Assembly (NCBI GenBank): GCA_032000125.1
Contig: DAMALH010000006.1
Span: 1 to 64,000 of the forward strand
Reading direction: 5' to 3'
Length of the DNA stretch: 64,000 nt
DNA from: Dryocola sp032000125
GTDB taxonomy: Bacteria; Pseudomonadota; Gammaproteobacteria; Enterobacterales; Enterobacteriaceae
The position numbers and the translations under genes are program-made. The notes beneath the pieces were generated by a model, which saw nothing but the letters and a program-made list of their open reading frames with translations, was not told the origin of the DNA and searched no databases. The stretch's first letter is position 1. Each line of letters starts with the position of its first letter. This document shows positions 16,973 through 25,153 of this stretch, piece by piece.

Positions 16973-17287
16973 GCCGACTTCGCGTCGGCTTCAAATTGAT
17001 GACAAACATCCGAAAAGCGTGTTTTTCGGATGTTTGGGGTAAACCAGAAGACAGAATCCTTTGTTTTTAAATGCCTCTGCACGACCGCTTTTAATATCTG
17101 CGGGCTTAGTAAGCAGCCTCAGCCGACTTCGCGTCGGCTTCAGATTGATGACAAACATCCGAAAAGCGTGGTTTTCGGATGTTTGGGGTAAACCAGAAGA
17201 CAGAATCCTTTGTTTTTAAATGCCTCTGCACAACCGCTTTTAATATCTGCGGGTTTAGTTAGCAGCCTCAGCCGACTTCGCGTCGGC
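16973..17287. repeat. tandem 149-bp structured repeat built around terminator hairpins
   Basis: Two adjacent units (16973-17121 and 17122-17270) are about 97% identical, with roughly five differences. Each begins with the stem-loop GCCGACTTCGCGTCGGC, and a third copy closes the array (17271-17287). Within each unit a 14-bp stem (for example 17152-17165 with 17172-17185) encloses a six-base loop (GCGTGG in unit 2, GCGTGT in unit 1). Unit ends carry GATTGATGACAAA on the left and AGCAGCCTCA on the right. The left hairpin has six As before it and serves perM; the right one has five Ts after it and serves bcp. The block looks like one bidirectional terminator expanded by an element. No coding capacity is convincing. 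Confidence 0.85.
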
Positions 17288-17296
17288 TTTTTGTTG

Positions 17297-18367
17297 TTAA
17301 CGGTGTTGATCATCGATGACCAGCCCGTCAGGCCAGGCATGCACCACGGCCTTAATCAGCGTGGCGAGCGGAATGGCAAAGAAGACGCCCCAGAATCCCC
17401 ACAGCCCGCCGAAGATCACTACCGAAAGAATAATCACCAGCGGGTGCAGATTAACGGCCTCGGAAAACAGCACCGGCACCAGAAGGTTGCCATCAAGCGC
17501 CTGAATAATGAGATACACCGCAAATAACGTCCAGAACTCCGGACCCATGCCAAACTGGAACAGCGCAACGCAGACGACCGGGATAGTCACCACAAAAGCG
17601 CCGATATAAGGAATCAGCACCGAGAAACCCACCAGCACCGCCAGCAGCAGCGAATAGTTCAGCCCAAAGACGATAAAACCAATATAGGTTGCAATGCCCA
17701 CCACTATCATCTCCAGCACTTTGCCGCGGATGTAATTGGTGATCTGCTGGTTCATCTCAAGCCATACCTGCCCTGCCAGCCCGCGATTGCGCGGCAGTAC
17801 CCGCCGCACGGCATTAAGCATCTGGTCTTTATCTTTGACGAGGAAAAAGACCATCAGCGGCACCAGCACCAGATAAATAGCCAGCGTCAACAGCCCCACT
17901 AAGGATGCCAGGGAGTATTTCACCACCTGATCGCCCATGCCGGACAGGCGGCCGCGCATATTTTCCGCCATCGCATCAATGATGCCCGCGTCCACCAGCG
18001 CCGGATAACGTTTTGGCAGTGCGGCGGCAAAGTCAGACAGTTTATTCAGCATGCCCGGCATATCGCGGATCAGATAGATGCCCTGCTGCCAAGCAACCGG
18101 TGCAACCACCAGCACCATAACCATCAGGATGCCGACAAACAGCACCAGCACAATGGTGGCAGCCCAGGTGCGGGAGCACCCTACACGTTCAAGACGCGCC
18201 GTTGGCCATTCCAGCAGATAGGCCAGCACCATAGCCACCAGCAGCGGAGCCAGCAGCCCGTGGAAGAAAAAGAGGATAAGAAACCCGGCCACCAGAATGA
18301 CCAGCAAGGCTATGGCTTCCGGATCGCTAAACCGTCGACGGTACCACTGCAACAACAATTCGAGCAT
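17297..18367 (-). CDS. perM: PerM, AI-2E-type inner-membrane permease
   Basis: A 356-residue polytopic protein of the AI-2E/PerM/TqsA family (E. coli PerM 353), with about eight hydrophobic segments. Strong ones lie near 20-50, 66-90, 150-180, 215-300 and 305-340. The C-terminal signature LLVPVLFSEAVNLHPLVIILSVVIFGGLWGF-type segment is intact. The physiological substrate of PerM is not established. It lies convergent to bcp across the tandem repeat and divergent from bepA. The last residues (HAWPDGLVIDDQHR) differ from E. coli, next to the repeat. Confidence 0.92.
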   Translation of the reverse strand: MLELLLQWYRRRFSDPEAIALLVILVAGFLILFFFHGLLAPLLVAMVLAYLLEWPTARLERVGCSRTWAATIVLVLFVGILMVMVLVVAPVAWQQGIYLIRDMPGMLNKLSDFAAALPKRYPALVDAGIIDAMAENMRGRLSGMGDQVVKYSLASLVGLLTLAIYLVLVPLMVFFLVKDKDQMLNAVRRVLPRNRGLAGQVWLEMNQQITNYIRGKVLEMIVVGIATYIGFIVFGLNYSLLLAVLVGFSVLIPYIGAFVVTIPVVCVALFQFGMGPEFWTLFAVYLIIQALDGNLLVPVLFSEAVNLHPLVIILSVVIFGGLWGFWGVFFAIPLATLIKAVVHAWPDGLVIDDQHR

Positions 18368-18588
18368 ATAACCCTTCCCTGACAGCTTTAGGCGAACCGG
18401 GATTGTATCTAAATGTCACGATAAAGACTTCGCTTTTTACGCCCGGAAAGCTCCTGATTGAGGTACGTTGACAGTTTCGGTGTTAAGATTTTCCTGTTTG
18501 TTACGCGCACGACAAAACGCCGCAAAAGTACGAACAAATTAGCCCGTAACGTGTCGAATTCAGACCCCGATTAAACAGGATAGCGGTT

Positions 18589-20052
18589 ATGTTCAGGCAG
18601 TTGAAAAAAACGCTGGTTGCAACACTGATGACAACCTTACTCGCAGCTCAAACGGCGCCCGCCTTCGCGGATGTGGCCGATGGGCTACCTGATATGGGGA
18701 CCTCGGCCGGGAGTACGCTGTCAATTGGCCAGGAGATGCAGATGGGCGACTTTTATGTCCGCCAGCTCCGCGGCAGCGCTCCACTGATTAACGATCCCCT
18801 GTTAGTTCAGTACATTAATAGCCTGGGCACGCGCCTGGTTAGCCATGCGAATTCGGTCAAGACGCCGTTCCATTTTTTCCTCATCAATAATGATGAAATC
18901 AACGCCTTTGCCTTCTTTGGCGGCAACGTCGTGCTGCACTCTGCGCTGTTCCGCTATGCCGATAACGAAAGCCAGCTAGCCTCGGTTATGGCGCACGAAA
19001 TTTCGCACGTGACCCAGCGCCACCTCGCCCGTGCGATGGAAGACCAGAAAAGAAACGCTCCCCTGACGTGGGTTGGCGCGCTGGGCTCTATCCTGCTGGC
19101 GATGGCAAACCCGCAGGCGGGGATGGCGGCCCTGACGGGTACGCTTGCGGGTACGCAGCAGGGCATGATCAGCTTTACGCAACAAAACGAACAGGAAGCC
19201 GATCGCATCGGCATTCAGGTATTGCAACGTTCAGGTTTCGATCCACAAGCGATGCCGACCTTCCTGGAAAAACTGCTCGATCAGGCCCGCTATTCCACCC
19301 GCCCACCTGAAATTCTCCTGACGCACCCCCTGCCGGAAAGCCGTCTGGCAGACGCCCGCAACCGTGCTAACCAGATGCGGCCAATAGTTGTACAGTCGTC
19401 AGAGGATTTTTACATGGCCAAAGCGCGCACGCTCGGCATGTATAATTCCGGGCGTAACCAGCTCACCAGCGATTTGCTTGATGCCTGGTCAAAAGGCAAC
19501 GTCCGCGAGCAGCACGCGGCGGCTTACGGTCGCGCGCTCCAGGCGATGGAAGCCAAAAACTGGATTGAGGCCCGCAAGCAGCTCCAGCCTTTGCTCGCCG
19601 CACAGCCGTCCAACCCGTGGTATCTCGACCTCTCTACGGATATCGATTTAGGGCAAAACAAAACCGCTGATGCGATCAATCGCCTGAAGAACGCGCCGGG
19701 TCTGAATCTCAATCCGGTATTGCAGCTTAACCTTGCTAACGCCTACGTTCAGGCCGGTCAGCACGCGCAGGCGGCCACCATTCTCAACCGCTATACCTTT
19801 GCCCATCCGGACGACAGCAACGGCTGGGATTTACTGGCGCAGGCCGAAGCCGCGCTGGGCAACCGCGATCAGGAACTGGCGGCACGCGCCGAGGTGATGG
19901 CGCTGGGCGGGCGCCTCGATCAGGCCATTTCGCTGCTGAGCAGCGCCAGCGCCCAGGTGAAACTTGGCAGCCTCCAGCAGGCCCGCTACGATGCGCGTAT
20001 CGATCAGTTCCGCGAACTGCAAAAACGTTTCCTTCAATACCAGAAAATGTAA
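18589..20052 (+). CDS. bepA: BepA, periplasmic metalloprotease/chaperone for outer-membrane assembly
   Basis: A 487-residue M48 peptidase, the same length as E. coli BepA. A signal peptide (cleavage near AFA-D, about residue 27) is followed by a zinc protease domain with HEISH (His136, Glu137, His140) and a downstream zinc ligand region (NEQEADRIG). The C-terminal half consists of TPR repeats that contact BAM and LptD. It promotes correct LptD assembly and degrades stalled outer-membrane proteins. AGGA lies eight bases before the ATG. An arsC-like gene follows after 11 bases. In E. coli the gene belongs to the sigma-E regulon; I could not find a convincing sigma-E promoter by eye. Confidence 0.96.
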   Translation: MFRQLKKTLVATLMTTLLAAQTAPAFADVADGLPDMGTSAGSTLSIGQEMQMGDFYVRQLRGSAPLINDPLLVQYINSLGTRLVSHANSVKTPFHFFLINNDEINAFAFFGGNVVLHSALFRYADNESQLASVMAHEISHVTQRHLARAMEDQKRNAPLTWVGALGSILLAMANPQAGMAALTGTLAGTQQGMISFTQQNEQEADRIGIQVLQRSGFDPQAMPTFLEKLLDQARYSTRPPEILLTHPLPESRLADARNRANQMRPIVVQSSEDFYMAKARTLGMYNSGRNQLTSDLLDAWSKGNVREQHAAAYGRALQAMEAKNWIEARKQLQPLLAAQPSNPWYLDLSTDIDLGQNKTADAINRLKNAPGLNLNPVLQLNLANAYVQAGQHAQAATILNRYTFAHPDDSNGWDLLAQAEAALGNRDQELAARAEVMALGGRLDQAISLLSSASAQVKLGSLQQARYDARIDQFRELQKRFLQYQKM

Positions 20053-20063
20053 CGGGAGTTAAT

Positions 20064-20420
20064 ATGTCCGCAGGAGTCACTATTTATCACAACCCGCGCT
20101 GCTCAAAGAGCCGCGAAACGCTAAGCCTGCTGAAGGCGAACGGCGCGGAGCCCGAGGTGGTGTTGTATCTGGAGACGCCCCCGGATGCGGATACCCTTAA
20201 AGCTTTGCTGAGCAAGTTAGGTTTTGCGAGCGCACGCGACCTGATGCGCCAGAAAGAGGATCTGTATAAAGCGCTGGAACTTGCGCAGGCGGGGTTAAGC
20301 GAAGAGCAGTTGATTCAGGCGCTGGTTGAGCATCCGAAGCTGATTGAGCGCCCGATCGTGCTGGCTAATGGCCAGGCGCGCATCGGCCGTCCGCCGGAGT
20401 CAGTGCTGGAGATTTTGTAA
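20064..20420 (+). CDS. yfgD: YfgD, ArsC-family glutaredoxin-type reductase
   Basis: A 118-residue protein of the ArsC family with the catalytic cysteine in HNPRCSKSRETL (Cys13). The RPIV motif near residue 92 and GRPPE near the C-terminus are as in glutaredoxin-linked arsenate reductases. No ars operon lies nearby, so a role in arsenate resistance is uncertain; E. coli YfgD is likewise annotated only by family. It lies 11 bases after bepA with a GGGAG ribosome-binding site and converges on hda. Confidence 0.9.
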   Translation: MSAGVTIYHNPRCSKSRETLSLLKANGAEPEVVLYLETPPDADTLKALLSKLGFASARDLMRQKEDLYKALELAQAGLSEEQLIQALVEHPKLIERPIVLANGQARIGRPPESVLEIL

Positions 20421-20449
20421 CACCGATTCCCGTTCGGAAGCCGGGGCCA

Positions 20450-21151
20450 TTACAGCCCCAGAATCTCTTTTACAAATGGAATCGTCAGCTTGCGCTGTGC
20501 GGTAATAGAGGCGCGATCGAGCTGATCCAGCGTCATAAACAGCGTGCGCATTTCGCGATCTAAACGCTTAAGCAGAAAACGCCCCACGTCTTCCGGCAGT
20601 TCAAAGCCACGCAGACGCGCGCGTAATTGCAGGGCCTGAAGTTTGTCGTCATCCGACAGCGGCTGCAGCTTATAGATTTGCCCCCAGTCGAGGCGCGAGG
20701 CCAGGTCCGGTAGCTGCAGGTTGAGCTGGCGCGGCGGCCTGTCGCCGGTAATCAGCAGCCGGGTTTTTCCCGATTCCAGGATGCGGTTATAGAGGTTAAA
20801 AAGCGCCATTTCCCACGGCTCATCGCCGGCGATACACTCGATGTTATCAATGCATACCAGCGAAAGCTGCTCCATTCCGTCCAGCACTTCCGGCACAAAC
20901 CAGGTGCGTTTGTCCAGGGGCACGTACCCCACCGCCTCGCCTCTTTGCGACAGTTCGGCACAGGCGGCGTGCAGCAAATGGCTGCGTCCGCCCCCTTCCC
21001 GCGACCAAAAATAGATATACCCGCTGTGATCCTGGCGGAGCACGGCCTGCAGGGCGGCTAGTAAAGAAGGGTTATCACCCGGCCAGAAACTGGAAAATGT
21101 TTCATCGTCGGGCAAATAGAGTGGCAGGGAAAGCTGTGCCGGCGTATTCAG
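20450..21151 (-). CDS. hda: Hda, regulatory inactivator of DnaA (CTG start)
   Basis: A 233-residue AAA+ protein related to DnaA domain III. With the DNA-loaded sliding clamp it stimulates ATP hydrolysis by DnaA and so prevents re-initiation of replication. The clamp-binding motif QLSLPLYLP is at the very N-terminus. The nucleotide-binding loop is degenerate (SREGGGRSHLLHA), and VCIDNIECI is the Walker B. The start is taken as CTG (21151), giving (M)NTPAQLSLPL: GAGG sits five bases before it, and the length equals E. coli Hda, which is known to start at CTG. An ATG five codons upstream has no ribosome-binding site. Confidence 0.93.
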   Translation of the reverse strand: MNTPAQLSLPLYLPDDETFSSFWPGDNPSLLAALQAVLRQDHSGYIYFWSREGGGRSHLLHAACAELSQRGEAVGYVPLDKRTWFVPEVLDGMEQLSLVCIDNIECIAGDEPWEMALFNLYNRILESGKTRLLITGDRPPRQLNLQLPDLASRLDWGQIYKLQPLSDDDKLQALQLRARLRGFELPEDVGRFLLKRLDREMRTLFMTLDQLDRASITAQRKLTIPFVKEILGL

Positions 21152-21249
21152 AAGTACCTCAACCATAACAGGCAGAAAACGCTGAGAGTCTATCACAGAA
21201 TTTGCGTGCTGTAGAACCGGGCGGGAGCGCCGCCCGGCCTGTTGCAAGA

Positions 21250-22536
21250 CTAGGATTTTACTTCGCTGTCTTTCGCCTCAAGCACCACTTCTTCCGGGCG
21301 CAGGACGTTGATAATTTTGAAGATAAGGCTCAATCCCACGCCGACGATAGTCGCCAGCGCCATGCCTTTCAGCTCGGCCGCGCCAATGTGCACCTTCGCG
21401 CCGCTAACGCCGATTATCAGGATGACGGAGGTCAGGATCAGGTTCTGCGCCTTGCTGTAATCGACTTTAGATTCGATCAGCACGCGAATACCGGAAGCGC
21501 CGATCACCCCGTACAGCAGCAGGGAAACGCCTCCCATTACCGGAACCGGGATAATCTGAATGGCCGCCGCAAGCTTACCGACGCAGGAAAGCAGAATGGC
21601 GAAAATAGCCGCGCCGCCGATAACCCAGGTCGAGTAAACGCGGGTTATCGCCATCACGCCGATATTCTCACCGTAGGTGGTATTCGGCGTGGAGCCGAAG
21701 AAACCGGAGAAAATCGTCGACACGCCGTTGGCAAACATTGAACGATGCAGGCCGGGATCGCGAATCAGGTCTTTTTTGACGATGTTCGCCGTCACCACCA
21801 GGTGGCCGACGTGCTCTGCGATAACCACCAGCGCAGCAGGCAGAATGGTGAAGATTGCAAACCACTCAAAGCGCGGCGTATAGAAGGTCGGCAGCGCGAA
21901 CCAGTGCGCCTCGCGGATTGGGGTAACGTCCACCACGCCCATCACAAACGACAGCGCGTAGCCCGCCAGCACGCCGATAAGAATCGGGATAATCGCCAGG
22001 AAGCCGCGGAACAGCACGGAGCCAAAGACCGTTACCGCAAGCGTCACCAGGGAAATAATAATAGTGGTGCTATCCGCTGAGGTACCTTCCGCAGGCAGCA
22101 GCCCGGCCATGTTTGCCGCAACGCCCGCCAGCTCAAGGCCGATTACCGCAACAATTGCGCCCATCGCCGCCGGGGGGAACATCACGTCCAGCCAGCCGGT
22201 GCCCGCCTTTTTCACGATCAGCGCCACAATACAAAACAGCACGCCGCACATGATAAAGCCGCCCAGCGCCACTTCATAACCCAGCGGCAGGAGCAGCAGC
22301 ACAGGCGAAATAAAGGCGAAGCTTGAGCCCAGATATGCTGGAATTTTCCCTTTACAGATAAAGAGATACAGCAGCGTTCCGATACCGTTAAACAGCAGTA
22401 CGGTCGCCGGGTTGATGTGGAACAGAATCGGAACCAGAACGGTTGCGCCAAACATGGCAAACAGATGCTGCAAACTTAACGGAATCGTTTGCAATAACGG
22501 TGGCCTTTCACTTACCCCGATAGCACGGCGGGTCAT
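21250..22536 (-). CDS. uraA: UraA, uracil:proton symporter
   Basis: A 428-residue NCS2-family transporter (E. coli UraA 429) that imports uracil with protons across the inner membrane. The 14-helix family layout is visible as alternating hydrophobic segments. The substrate-binding motifs AEHVGHLVVT (about 241-250) and GENIGVMAITRV (about 290-301) are intact. The start MTRRAIG is chosen over a 17-residue upstream extension. It follows upp on the same strand; a strong hairpin lies in the 83-base gap and may reduce read-through from upp. Confidence 0.96.
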   Translation of the reverse strand: MTRRAIGVSERPPLLQTIPLSLQHLFAMFGATVLVPILFHINPATVLLFNGIGTLLYLFICKGKIPAYLGSSFAFISPVLLLLPLGYEVALGGFIMCGVLFCIVALIVKKAGTGWLDVMFPPAAMGAIVAVIGLELAGVAANMAGLLPAEGTSADSTTIIISLVTLAVTVFGSVLFRGFLAIIPILIGVLAGYALSFVMGVVDVTPIREAHWFALPTFYTPRFEWFAIFTILPAALVVIAEHVGHLVVTANIVKKDLIRDPGLHRSMFANGVSTIFSGFFGSTPNTTYGENIGVMAITRVYSTWVIGGAAIFAILLSCVGKLAAAIQIIPVPVMGGVSLLLYGVIGASGIRVLIESKVDYSKAQNLILTSVILIIGVSGAKVHIGAAELKGMALATIVGVGLSLIFKIINVLRPEEVVLEAKDSEVKS

Positions 22537-22589
22537 GTTGTTTTCCTCTGAGTATTGTTTTAATGAACGACGAGTTTTAAAAACCAAAA

Positions 22590-22621
22590 AAAAGCCGACT
22601 TTCGAAGTCGGCTACTTTTTT
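22590..22621. terminator. hairpin between upp and uraA
   Basis: GCCGACTT-TCGA-AGTCGGC with eight As on one side and a T tract (TACTTTTTT) on the other is a strong symmetric terminator-type stem. Lying inside the upp-uraA operon, it probably acts as a partial terminator. It begins with the same GCCGACTT stem core seen after bcp but lacks the 149-bp repeat. Confidence 0.75.
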
Positions 22622-23246
22622 ATTTCGTACCAAATATCTTGTCGCCGGCGTCGCCGAGGCCAGGAATAATGTAGCCGTGCTCGTTGAGGCACCGATCGAT
22701 GGAAGCGGTATAAAGTTCGATATCCGGGTGGGCTTTTTCCAGCGCGGCGATGCCTTCAGGCGCGGCCACCAGAACCAGCACCTTAATGCTGGTGCAGCCC
22801 GCCTTTTTCAGCAGGTCGATAGTCGCAATCATAGAACCGCCGGTTGCCAGCATCGGGTCAACCACCAGCGCCATACGCTCTTCAATGTTTGAAACCAGCT
22901 TCTGGAAGTAAGGCACCGGCTCTAAGGTTTCTTCGTTACGATAAACGCCAACCACGCTGATACGCGCGCTCGGTACGTTTTCCAGCACGCCTTCCATCAT
23001 GCCAAGGCCGGCACGCAGAATTGGCACAACGGTAATTTTCTTGCCTTTGATCTGGTCGATTTCCACCGGGCCGTTCCAGCCTTCGATAGTAACCTTTTCG
23101 ATTTCCAGATCCGCAGTGGCTTCGTAAGTCAGCAGGCTGCCAACTTCTGAGGCGAGTTCACGAAAGCGTTTAGTGCTGATGTCCTGCTCACGCATCAGGC
23201 CAAGCTTGTGTTTGACGAGTGGGTGTTTCACTTCCACGATCTTCAT
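22620..23246 (-). CDS. upp: Upp, uracil phosphoribosyltransferase
   Basis: A 208-residue enzyme, identical in length to E. coli Upp, that makes UMP from uracil and PRPP for pyrimidine salvage. The PRPP loop is VVDPMLATGGSM (about 128-139), and the uracil-binding end is YIIPGLGDAGD near the C-terminus. It pairs with the uracil importer uraA just downstream. It is divergent from purM; its -10 (TATAAT) is at 23294-23299. Confidence 0.97.
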   Translation of the reverse strand: MKIVEVKHPLVKHKLGLMREQDISTKRFRELASEVGSLLTYEATADLEIEKVTIEGWNGPVEIDQIKGKKITVVPILRAGLGMMEGVLENVPSARISVVGVYRNEETLEPVPYFQKLVSNIEERMALVVDPMLATGGSMIATIDLLKKAGCTSIKVLVLVAAPEGIAALEKAHPDIELYTASIDRCLNEHGYIIPGLGDAGDKIFGTK

Positions 23247-23293
23247 TACTCTTTCTCCCCGAGAATGTTGGCGACCACAAAAAAAATCGCCGG

Positions 23294-23299
23294 ATTATA
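23294..23299 (-). promoter_or_regulatory. -10 element of the upp promoter
   Basis: A perfect TATAAT on the minus strand, with no good -35 at 16-18 bases (best TGGATT). Transcription would start near 23287, 40 bases before the upp ATG. The perfect FNR-type palindrome at 23334-23347 is centred near -53 relative to this start. Confidence 0.6.
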
Positions 23300-23333
23300 C
23301 CGCTTTTTTGCAGTGAATCCATCGGTATTGGGG

Positions 23334-23347
23334 TTGATCGGGATCAA
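23334..23347. promoter_or_regulatory. perfect FNR-type palindrome between upp and purM
   Basis: TTGATCGGGATCAA fits the FNR consensus TTGAT-N4-ATCAA at every fixed position. It lies within an 18-base inverted repeat (GGTTGATC-GG-GATCAACC). It lies about 50 bases upstream of the predicted upp start and about 95 bases upstream of the predicted purM start. Anaerobic control of either gene by FNR is not something I know from E. coli. The binding protein is therefore an inference. Confidence 0.55.
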
Positions 23348-23400
23348 CCAAACCCGAATGAGTATACATCAACAATCTTTATTCCCGCTTCATAAGAGGC

Positions 23401-23416
23401 TCGCAAACGTTTGCCT
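23401..23416 (+). promoter_or_regulatory. PurR operator of purMN
   Basis: The core GCAAACGTTTGC is a perfect palindrome, and 14 of 16 positions match the PurR operator. It covers the -35 and spacer of a promoter with -10 TAGAAT at 23424-23429, an arrangement that allows repression by blocking polymerase. PurR control of purMN is known in E. coli. Confidence 0.87.
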
Positions 23417-23470
23417 GCACTGTTAGAATTGCCGCGATTTTTATTCCATACCACCCGTGGGGAACGAGCA

Positions 23471-24508
23471 GTGACCGATAAAACCTCTCTTAGCTATAAA
23501 GATGCCGGTGTTGATATTGATGCTGGTAACGCTCTGGTCGACAGAATTAAAGGCGTGGTGAAAAAGACCCGTCGCCCGGAAGTGATGGGTGGCCTGGGTG
23601 GTTTCGGTGCGCTGTGCGCGTTGCCTCAGAAATATCGTGAACCCGTGCTGGTTTCCGGCACCGACGGCGTGGGCACCAAGCTGCGTCTGGCCATGGATTT
23701 AAAACGTCACGATACCATCGGTATCGATCTGGTCGCGATGTGCGTAAACGATCTGGTGGTTCAGGGCGCAGAGCCGCTGTTCTTCCTGGACTACTATGCA
23801 ACCGGCAAACTTGATGTGGAGACCGCATCCAGCGTCATTACCGGTATCGCGGAAGGCTGTTTGCAGTCTGGCTGTGCGCTGGTTGGCGGCGAAACCGCCG
23901 AGATGCCGGGCATGTATCACGGCGAAGACTACGACGTGGCCGGTTTCTGCGTGGGCGTGGTTGAGAAAGCTGAAATCATAGACGGTTCCAAAGTTGCCGA
24001 CGGCGATGTGCTGATAGCCCTGGCCTCGAGCGGCCCGCACTCCAACGGCTATTCACTGGTGCGTAAAGTGCTGGAGGTCAGCGGCGCCGATCCCCTCACT
24101 ACCCAACTGGAAGGCAAACCGCTGGCGGATCATCTGCTGGAGCCAACCCGCATTTACGTTAAGCCGCTGCTTGAGCTGATTGGCGAAGTTGACGTACATG
24201 CCATCGCCCACCTGACCGGCGGCGGCTTCTGGGAGAACATCCCACGCGTGCTGCCAGACAATACGCAGGCGGTGATTGACGAGTCTTCATGGCAGTGGCC
24301 CGCCGTGTTCAACTGGCTGCAAAAAGCCGGCAACATCAGCAGCCATGAAATGTACCGCACCTTCAACTGCGGCGTGGGCATGCTTATCGCCCTGCCGGCC
24401 GCCGAGGCGGATAAAGCCGTTGCGTCGCTAAAAGCTAAAGGTGAAAACGCCTGGCAAATCGGTATCATTAAGGCAACTGAAACCGATGAGCGTGTGGTTA
24501 TTGCGTGA
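23471..24508 (+). CDS. purM: PurM, AIR synthetase
   Basis: A 345-residue phosphoribosylformylglycinamidine cyclo-ligase, identical in length to E. coli PurM, converting FGAM to AIR with ATP. The glycine-rich VSGTDGVGTKL and ALVGGETAEMPGMY motifs are intact. Translation starts at GTG 23471 (MTDKTSLSYKD); the frame is open for 20 more codons upstream, but GGGGAACGAG lies just before the GTG and the length fits. The stop overlaps the purN start (TGATG). Confidence 0.97.
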   Translation: MTDKTSLSYKDAGVDIDAGNALVDRIKGVVKKTRRPEVMGGLGGFGALCALPQKYREPVLVSGTDGVGTKLRLAMDLKRHDTIGIDLVAMCVNDLVVQGAEPLFFLDYYATGKLDVETASSVITGIAEGCLQSGCALVGGETAEMPGMYHGEDYDVAGFCVGVVEKAEIIDGSKVADGDVLIALASSGPHSNGYSLVRKVLEVSGADPLTTQLEGKPLADHLLEPTRIYVKPLLELIGEVDVHAIAHLTGGGFWENIPRVLPDNTQAVIDESSWQWPAVFNWLQKAGNISSHEMYRTFNCGVGMLIALPAAEADKAVASLKAKGENAWQIGIIKATETDERVVIA

Positions 24509-25149
24509 TGAAACACATTGTGGTGCTGATTTCCGGCAACGGAAGCAATCTTCAGGCGATTATCGATGCCTGCAAGCAAAAAAAGATTAACGGCACCCTT
24601 TCGGCGGTGTTCAGTAACAAGGCCGACGCGTTTGGCCTTGAACGCGCGCGAGAGGCAGGCATCCCGGCCCACGCGCTTACCGCCAGCCAGTTTGCCGACC
24701 GCGCGGCTTTCGATCGCGAATTAATGCAGGAAATCGACGCCTACGCGCCGGATCTGGTGGTGCTTGCCGGCTATATGCGCATTCTCAGCCCGGAATTTGT
24801 CGCGCATTACGCCGGCCGCCTCATTAATATCCACCCTTCTCTGCTGCCGAAATATCCGGGCCTGCATACCCATCGCCAGGTGCTTGATAACGGCGATGAA
24901 GAACACGGTACTTCGGTTCATTTCGTCACCGACGAACTGGACGGCGGCCCGGTGATTTTACAGGCCAGCATCCCCGTATTTGAGGGCGATGACGAAGACG
25001 ACATCACCGCACGCGTGCAGCATCAGGAACACGCCATTTATCCGCTGGTGGTTAGCTGGTTTGTAGACGGCCGCCTTGAGATGCGCAACAACGCAGCCTG
25101 GCTTGACGGGGAAGTACTTCCCCCGCAGGGTCACGCGGCAGAAGAATAA
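24508..25149 (+). CDS. purN: PurN, GAR transformylase (folate-dependent)
   Basis: A 213-residue phosphoribosylglycinamide formyltransferase that adds a formyl group from 10-formyl-THF to GAR. Catalytic residues are in NIHPSLLPKYPG (Asn, His) and the Asp of DELDGGPVI. N-terminal VLISGNGSNLQAII binds the phosphate. The ATG overlaps the purM stop codon, so the two are coupled. A diverged copy of the terminator-flanked repeat follows the gene before ppk. Confidence 0.97.
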   Translation: MKHIVVLISGNGSNLQAIIDACKQKKINGTLSAVFSNKADAFGLERAREAGIPAHALTASQFADRAAFDRELMQEIDAYAPDLVVLAGYMRILSPEFVAHYAGRLINIHPSLLPKYPGLHTHRQVLDNGDEEHGTSVHFVTDELDGGPVILQASIPVFEGDDEDDITARVQHQEHAIYPLVVSWFVDGRLEMRNNAAWLDGEVLPPQGHAAEE

Positions 25150-25153
25150 ACGT

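Noticed and set aside
16953..17296. CRISPR array at the bcp-perM repeats
   Set aside because: Only two long units of 149 bp that match throughout, with no unique spacers; this is a tandem duplication of a structured element.
17140..17340. Small open frames inside the tandem repeat
   Set aside because: They differ between the two copies, lack ribosome-binding sites and overlap perM; the repeat conserves stems rather than codons.
18368..18588. Sigma-E promoter for bepA
   Set aside because: E. coli bepA is in the sigma-E regulon, but GGAAAG...TTGACA-like words here do not fit the -35/-10 consensus and spacing well enough to call.
20064..20420. Arsenate resistance locus
   Set aside because: Only an ArsC-family protein is present; no arsR, arsB or arsA is nearby, and the gene is part of the conserved bepA neighbourhood.
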